Of a stretch of 51,217 bases of DNA, positions 48,369-51,217 are shown piece after piece. A program made the translations under genes and the position numbers. Every line of letters begins with the position of its first letter. Position 1 is the first letter of the stretch. The notes under the pieces were generated by a model, which was not told the origin of the DNA, did no database searches, and saw only the letters and a program-made list of their open reading frames with translations. Source of the stretch: Alphaproteobacteria bacterium (GTDB lineage Bacteria > Pseudomonadota > Alphaproteobacteria > RF32 > CAG-239); assembly GCA_017626035.1 (NCBI GenBank), contig JAGAJR010000009.1, positions 1 through 51,217 on the forward strand, read 5' to 3'.

Positions 48369-51209
48369 TCAGTTCCATTTAGAAAAATCTGTTTCACACA
48401 CGACACAAGCCCCTTCATCTGTTGGGAAAGATTGGTTTGGTGTGGAGGTTATAATGCCATCGTGTTCCAATAATACGACGTCTTCCAGGCGTTTGCAGGC
48501 TTCTTCCGGGGTTTCTGACGATGATGCCTTTATACATAAAGGTCCCATGTCTTTATTACCGGAATAAGAGTAGCTATCCAGTATATATTGAGAACATTCA
48601 ATATTTGTTTGTCCTTTATAGTCTTCATCAAAGCTATGATCTATGCAGTATCTGACTTTGCAGTCATAACATTCAAGTTTTTGACCGCTTTCCTGATAAA
48701 GCTGTTGATTTTTTTGACAGATGAAAGCCGTGTATGAGCACATTTCTTCATCGTATCCTTCTGATGACGCAGAACAATAATTATTGTATTCAGCAACATC
48801 TTGATCATCTTTTTCTCTTAATCCATATAATTTACAGGTAACGTTATCGTAATTGAGTTCCTGATATTCAACCATATCTTTGGCAGTGCCTAATTCGCAA
48901 CTGTCAGATGCAGAGAAGTAAGAATTATTTTTTATTTGTTCGTAGAATGTTTTGCTGCGATTGTTGATGTCTCCTACATAGGTTAATTTTCCGGAAGAAA
49001 AAGTGTTATTATCCGGTTTGGCGGTATGGAAACGATAAAACAGGTTGCTTTTTCCTTTGCCGGATATATCGTTAACCGTTATGTTGAACATTTGAACGCT
49101 TCCGCTGGCATGATAATCGGTTGTAGGTACAATAACCGCTTCGGAAAAAATAGGTTCTTCTTCCGCATTGTAGCCATAAATGGTTAAATTTGACAGGTAG
49201 TTGCCGATAGGACTATAGTTGAACTCATTTTCATCTTTTATCGTATGGAATGTATCATCGTTTACCCTATGAAATGCGGCCGGACGGTTTAGGCTGCCGA
49301 TGAAGGATTCTTTAATAAGGCTAGAGTCTGTATAAGTAGTTGAGGAGCAACGGTAAGAATCTTGTGTAACACCATTATGTTCCTGCCACCAAATATATAA
49401 GGCTTCCTCAAGGTAATAAGCAGAGATGGAAGCATCTGAATAGATGTATATATTATCAGCAATAATTGTACTGTTTATCAGGGTTACACTTCCTTTAATG
49501 TGAATTTCCGGAGCGGTAAGAACAGAGTTGCTTAAAGAGGCTCCTCTTGATAAAACGATTTTGTCAGTTGCGGTTAAGTTGACATTGATAAATGAAGAAA
49601 TCATGCTATCACTCGGACTAACCGGAGTAGTATATGATTTTACGGTTACATTGACCGTATTGGGTTTTTTAGGCTGATTATATAATTCGCCAGGCCTATT
49701 TCCTGTTTGCTCGTTAAAATAAGTTTGAGAAGGTTTTTGTGTTCCGCTCCAGTAGGCCGGAGAAGTAAGAACTACTCCGTAACTGGAATTTGAGTAATCA
49801 ACGTCAATGGATGAACAATTTAAATCTTTTGTCAATACTTCAAATGCCTGACCGGTGAAGAAATATCTGTTTGTGTTAAGATGACTCGTGGATTTTAAGG
49901 TGTCACATTGGCTGATGTTGCCCTTGGTTGGTGAAAATGTTCCTGTAAATGAAGAACAGGCCGGCGTAACACAATAGTTGCCACAAGGGCCAAATGTGGA
50001 AAGCATACCACAACCTTGGAATTTGTTTGTCGACTGTTTGTAAAGTCCGGTCAAGCTTACGTGACTGTCATAAGTCTTGGCGCAGCAGGTTTGATAACCG
50101 TCTTCATAACATGTACCGTAATATTCGTCCAATTCATAATTGTCTTCGCAGATTTTGCATTTTGTGTTTGAATCGTCGGCACATTCTTTGCAGTTTTCAA
50201 CAGAACAGGTGTTTTCAACACAGTCTTTGTAGCAGTTTCTGCCGTAATATTCGGTTTTGGCGCAGGTTTTTCCGTCAGGTTGGGCGTCAAGAAAGCCACC
50301 GTTGTCGCAGGTTGGTTGATAGCAGTTGTCAAAGCATTTTGTTCCGTAATAAGAAACCGGAGTACAAACCTGATTTGTCGGAGGTTCTTTTTTATATCCG
50401 CCGTCAGAGCAGTCTGGCTGTTTGCAATCTGTTTTGCATGTTTGACCGTAATAGGTTATATCCTTACAAACATTGTTTGTCGGAGGTTCTTTGAAATAAC
50501 CTCCGTCTTCGCAGCTTGGCTGTTTACAGCCGGAGTAACAGCTTTTGCCGCAGTAAGAAACCGGAGTTCCTTCTTGGTTTGTCGGGCAGGAAGCACTGTA
50601 ACCGCCGTCTTCACAGGTTTTGTCGGAAACATCCTGATAACAGGTTTTATTGGCAAAGGAAATTTCCGTTCCTTTCTGACAGGATGTTATGGAATCGGAA
50701 TACCCGCCCTCGGCACAAGTCTTGTCCCGGCATTTGTAACAGGTATTTCCGGCTTCGTTTTGATAAGAGGTTTCCTTAACTTGTTCGTCGGAACATTCGG
50801 TTGCAGAATATCCTTCATCGCATTCATCTATGGCATCCCGGCATTTGAAATAAGATTTATTATATGGGCAGAGAGCACTTTCATCCGGAATTTGTCCGTC
50901 CGGACAGACTTTGACATATCCTTCGTCTTTGCATTGGAAATCATCATCCAAATCCATGGAGTTGAAAGATAATATGCCGCAGCTTCCTCCGCCGTTGACA
51001 GAGCAGACGGAAGCAAGTTTAACGCTATTATCCGGATTAGAAAGGGGTATAGGCTTCAGCTCATAGGGTGTGTGTATTTGTGTGTGTAATGCTAAACCGT
51101 GTGAGAATATATCAGACGAATCATAAGTTAATTTAATATCAGAAGCCTGCACATTGCCTGAAATCAGCAGGCAGGTTGAAATATATAATAAATACCTAGT
51201 ATTAATCAT
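48369..51209 (-). CDS. Large secreted Cys-rich repeat protein, unknown
   Basis: 946 aa. Signal peptide to about residue 22. The shared Cys module spans C93-C123. Residues about 163-333 contain five tandem ~34-residue repeats built on C-x-x-GGY/F, PPT, YYG and C...C. A Cys-rich region continues to about 390. Residues about 440-780 have few cysteines and many Asn/Ser/Thr, with beta-strand ladders such as VTLINSTIIADNIYIYSD that suggest a beta-helix. A second Cys-rich part closes the protein. It is likely a surface adhesin or matrix protein; that is inference. No membrane anchor is seen. It heads the cluster within the window; its upstream region is cut off. Confidence 0.65.
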   Translation of the reverse strand: MINTRYLLYISTCLLISGNVQASDIKLTYDSSDIFSHGLALHTQIHTPYELKPIPLSNPDNSVKLASVCSVNGGGSCGILSFNSMDLDDDFQCKDEGYVKVCPDGQIPDESALCPYNKSYFKCRDAIDECDEGYSATECSDEQVKETSYQNEAGNTCYKCRDKTCAEGGYSDSITSCQKGTEISFANKTCYQDVSDKTCEDGGYSASCPTNQEGTPVSYCGKSCYSGCKQPSCEDGGYFKEPPTNNVCKDITYYGQTCKTDCKQPDCSDGGYKKEPPTNQVCTPVSYYGTKCFDNCYQPTCDNGGFLDAQPDGKTCAKTEYYGRNCYKDCVENTCSVENCKECADDSNTKCKICEDNYELDEYYGTCYEDGYQTCCAKTYDSHVSLTGLYKQSTNKFQGCGMLSTFGPCGNYCVTPACSSFTGTFSPTKGNISQCDTLKSTSHLNTNRYFFTGQAFEVLTKDLNCSSIDVDYSNSSYGVVLTSPAYWSGTQKPSQTYFNEQTGNRPGELYNQPKKPNTVNVTVKSYTTPVSPSDSMISSFINVNLTATDKIVLSRGASLSNSVLTAPEIHIKGSVTLINSTIIADNIYIYSDASISAYYLEEALYIWWQEHNGVTQDSYRCSSTTYTDSSLIKESFIGSLNRPAAFHRVNDDTFHTIKDENEFNYSPIGNYLSNLTIYGYNAEEEPIFSEAVIVPTTDYHASGSVQMFNITVNDISGKGKSNLFYRFHTAKPDNNTFSSGKLTYVGDINNRSKTFYEQIKNNSYFSASDSCELGTAKDMVEYQELNYDNVTCKLYGLREKDDQDVAEYNNYCSASSEGYDEEMCSYTAFICQKNQQLYQESGQKLECYDCKVRYCIDHSFDEDYKGQTNIECSQYILDSYSYSGNKDMGPLCIKASSSETPEEACKRLEDVVLLEHDGIITSTPNQSFPTDEGACVVCETDFSKWN
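50211..50723 (-). repeat. Five in-frame tandem Cys/GGY repeats
   Basis: Each unit encodes about 34 residues: Cys, two polar residues, Gly-Gly-Tyr/Phe, often PPT, a Cys, then YYG and a Cys pair. Units 3 and 4 are the most alike; units 1 and 5 have diverged. The repeats lie inside the 946-aa secreted protein. Confidence 0.75.
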
Positions 51210-51217
51210 AGTACACC

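Noticed and set aside
50211-50723. Possible CRISPR or noncoding tandem array
   Set aside because: The repeats are in frame, differ mainly in a protein-like way and have no uniform spacers.
50280-50972. 230-residue plus-strand open frame opposite the Cys-rich repeat protein
   Set aside because: It is the mirror of the Cys-rich repeats, has no ribosome site or signal, and the minus-strand frame has a signal peptide and coherent repeats.

Overview
The window looks like the chromosome of an AT-rich, Gram-negative alphaproteobacterium living with little or no oxygen, possibly an uncultured gut lineage. The class assignment rests on cell-cycle genes typical of Alphaproteobacteria: a CckA-type hybrid kinase, the DnaA-like regulator HdaA, the division-site ATPase MipZ, and an rluD-rpoH pair. 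KdsB and an EptA-like lipid A transferase indicate Kdo-containing LPS. The anaerobic leaning is inferred from HydE ([FeFe]-hydrogenase cofactor maturation), a flavin reductase-rubredoxin fusion and a thiol peroxidase. No rRNA, CRISPR array or intact insertion sequence was seen.

Layout. 1-9.8 kb holds short mixed-strand housekeeping units: a membrane J-domain protein, hydE, a lipoprotein, an MtaD-like deaminase, slyX, the flavin reductase-rubredoxin, a K+ channel, a histidine phosphatase, a CPA1 antiporter, a peroxiredoxin and an LD-carboxypeptidase. 9.8-14.8 kb is an acrR-acrA-acrB multidrug efflux operon with a visible promoter and operator. 14.8-24.7 kb is one closely packed minus-strand run: pgm, a GH114-like secreted protein, fliQ, fliR, flhB, cckA, hdaA, eptA. 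It joins flagellar export, cell-cycle control and envelope modification. 24.7-27.3 kb is a D,D-carboxypeptidase-mipZ-degenerate J-domain operon.

27.4-28.7 kb is a small accessory spot. A tRNA-His gene is followed by a ~111-bp direct repeat whose second copy carries the 3' end of the tRNA, two hairpins, and two small AT-rich genes of unknown function. 28.8-30.2 kb encodes an SPFH protein and a small membrane protein.

30.2-38.5 kb is the most interesting region. A minus-strand cluster encodes four unrecognised proteins (two are membrane proteins with a similar N-terminal module), a VirD4-family coupling ATPase, a short protein with an HNH-type nuclease motif, and an overlapping SUKH (SMI1/KNR4) protein. 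This reads as a type IV coupling complex in an operon with a candidate nuclease effector and its immunity protein. 38.5-46.8 kb returns to core genes (rluD, rpoH, a methyltransferase, kdsB, a histidine phosphatase). Among them are a membrane-anchored pseudokinase and a PAS/degenerate-GGDEF protein, both apparently catalytically dead. 46.8-51.2 kb is a cluster of three secreted cysteine-rich proteins sharing a short Cys module, one of them large with five tandem ~34-residue repeats. No database search was possible; family calls come from motifs and remembered family patterns.
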